A program made the position numbers and the translations under genes. A stretch of DNA of 24,427 nt from CAVHIG01 sp963636105 (GTDB lineage Bacteria; Bacillota; Clostridia; Peptostreptococcales; Anaerovoracaceae), in NCBI GenBank assembly GCA_963636105.1, contig CAVHIG010000026.1, positions 1 to 24,427 of the forward strand, given 5' to 3'. Below, in pieces: positions 24,117 to 24,427 of the stretch (position 1 is the first letter of the stretch; the number at the start of each line of letters is the position of its first letter). The notes under the pieces were generated by a model. The model was not told where the DNA came from. It worked only from the letters and a program-made list of their open reading frames with translations, and did no database searches.

Positions 24117-24148
24117 AGCTGCCAGTGGCTATCCGTGAGCCGTCAGCT
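24117..24148 (-). other. Dyad in the marR leader
   Basis: AGCTG...GGCT and AGCC...CAGCT form a two-part stem inside the leader of about 130 bases between the predicted marR start point and its ATG. The leader is long for a MarR gene. No known riboswitch pattern was recognised. Confidence 0.3.
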
Positions 24149-24200
24149 TATTGGCTACCGAATACTCAAGCCGCGAGCCGAAAACAAGTATTTGTTATTC

Positions 24201-24214
24201 TGTAGCACGTTACA
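24201..24214. promoter_or_regulatory. Candidate MarR operator over the marR start point
   Basis: TGTAGC-AC-GTTACA lies directly downstream of the -10, so it would cover the transcription start. It differs by one base from the perfect palindrome at 23575-23588. Confidence 0.7.
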
Positions 24215-24215
24215 C

Positions 24216-24244
24216 ATTATAGTCAATTCCACTTGCGATGTCAA
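24216..24244 (-). promoter_or_regulatory. Sigma-A promoter of marR
   Basis: A full consensus: TTGACA (24239-24244), 17-base spacer, TATAAT (24216-24221), read toward marR. Such a strong promoter is what a repressor-controlled operon would need. Confidence 0.88.
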
Positions 24245-24270
24245 TAAATCGAATATGAAGTTTTGGTGAA

Positions 24271-24313
24271 AAAAACACCGCGGCCTGCCGGAAATGGAGG
24301 CTGCGGTGTTTTT
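24271..24313 (-). terminator. Terminator of the gene at the right edge
   Basis: A 15-bp stem with one G-U pair (24271-24285 with 24299-24313, loop 13). A T run continues on the minus strand. It lies about 60 bases after the stop at 24374. Confidence 0.8.
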
Positions 24314-24373
24314 AAAGGAGTGCATTTTCTAACTGTATTATTTAGTTACGTTTTTTTTGCTTAGGTCGAAGGA

Positions 24374-24427
24374 CTAGTTGTAGCGCACGCCATACTCAAG
24401 GCGATCGCCGAGGATTCCCTTTACTAC
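24374..24427 (-). CDS. C-terminal end of an unidentified gene (cut by window edge)
   Basis: The last 17 codons before a TAG stop read VVKGILGDRLEYGVRYN. The frame is open to the edge and a strong terminator follows, so a real minus-strand gene probably ends here. The fragment is too short to assign a family. Confidence 0.5.
   Translation of the reverse strand, partial: VVKGILGDRLEYGVRYN

Overview
The window comes from an anaerobic, amino-acid- or butyrate-fermenting member of the Firmicutes (Clostridia). The evidence is two pyruvate:ferredoxin oxidoreductases, an oxygen-sensitive 4-hydroxybutyryl-CoA dehydratase, a butyryl-CoA dehydrogenase/Etf unit, strong AGGAGG-type ribosome sites and sigma-A promoters of the TTGACA-N17-TATAAT form. 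The gene set would fit a relative of Anaerovorax, Clostridium aminobutyricum or similar gut Clostridia, but the species cannot be named from the sequence. Two runs of N (9278-9287 and 11830-11853) show that this is a draft scaffold. Each gap cuts a gene, and the apparent frameshift there is an effect of the gap.

Region 1 (1-16189) is a catabolic block. Nine genes lie on the minus strand and a LysR-type regulator is read divergently from its upstream end. In transcription order they are nifJ2 and abfD; a Na+/alanine-glycine-type symporter; a class I aminotransferase; an HpcH/HpaI aldolase with nifJ1; and crt, bcd and etfB (cut by the window edge). The logic converges on crotonyl-CoA and pyruvate. 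An amino acid is imported and deaminated. Pyruvate from transamination or retro-aldol cleavage is oxidised to acetyl-CoA and reduced ferredoxin. AbfD makes crotonyl-CoA from 4-hydroxybutyryl-CoA. Crt links crotonyl-CoA to 3-hydroxybutyryl-CoA, and Bcd/Etf reduces it to butyryl-CoA. Hairpins and candidate promoters between the groups suggest several transcription units rather than one.

Region 2 (16174-18487) is a small accessory patch. An AAA ATPase/DUF4143 gene with its own promoter and paired upstream repeats sits between two 51-bp direct repeats (49/51 identical). The left copy overlaps the 3' end of lysR, and a strong terminator lies beyond the right copy. Next to it is a decayed Rpn/PD-(D/E)XK 'transposase-like' pseudogene that lacks most of its nuclease core.

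Region 3 (18488-24427) holds a DUF3810 membrane protein with an HExxH motif and a MarR-ABC-ABC multidrug-exporter operon. The two ABC half-transporters look like an asymmetric heterodimer, with one degenerate and one canonical ATP site. A near-identical 14-bp palindrome occurs both over the marR transcription start and just upstream of the first ABC gene, which makes it a good candidate for the MarR operator. The window ends in the C-terminal codons of an unidentified gene followed by its terminator. I saw no tRNA, rRNA, CRISPR array or complete IS element.
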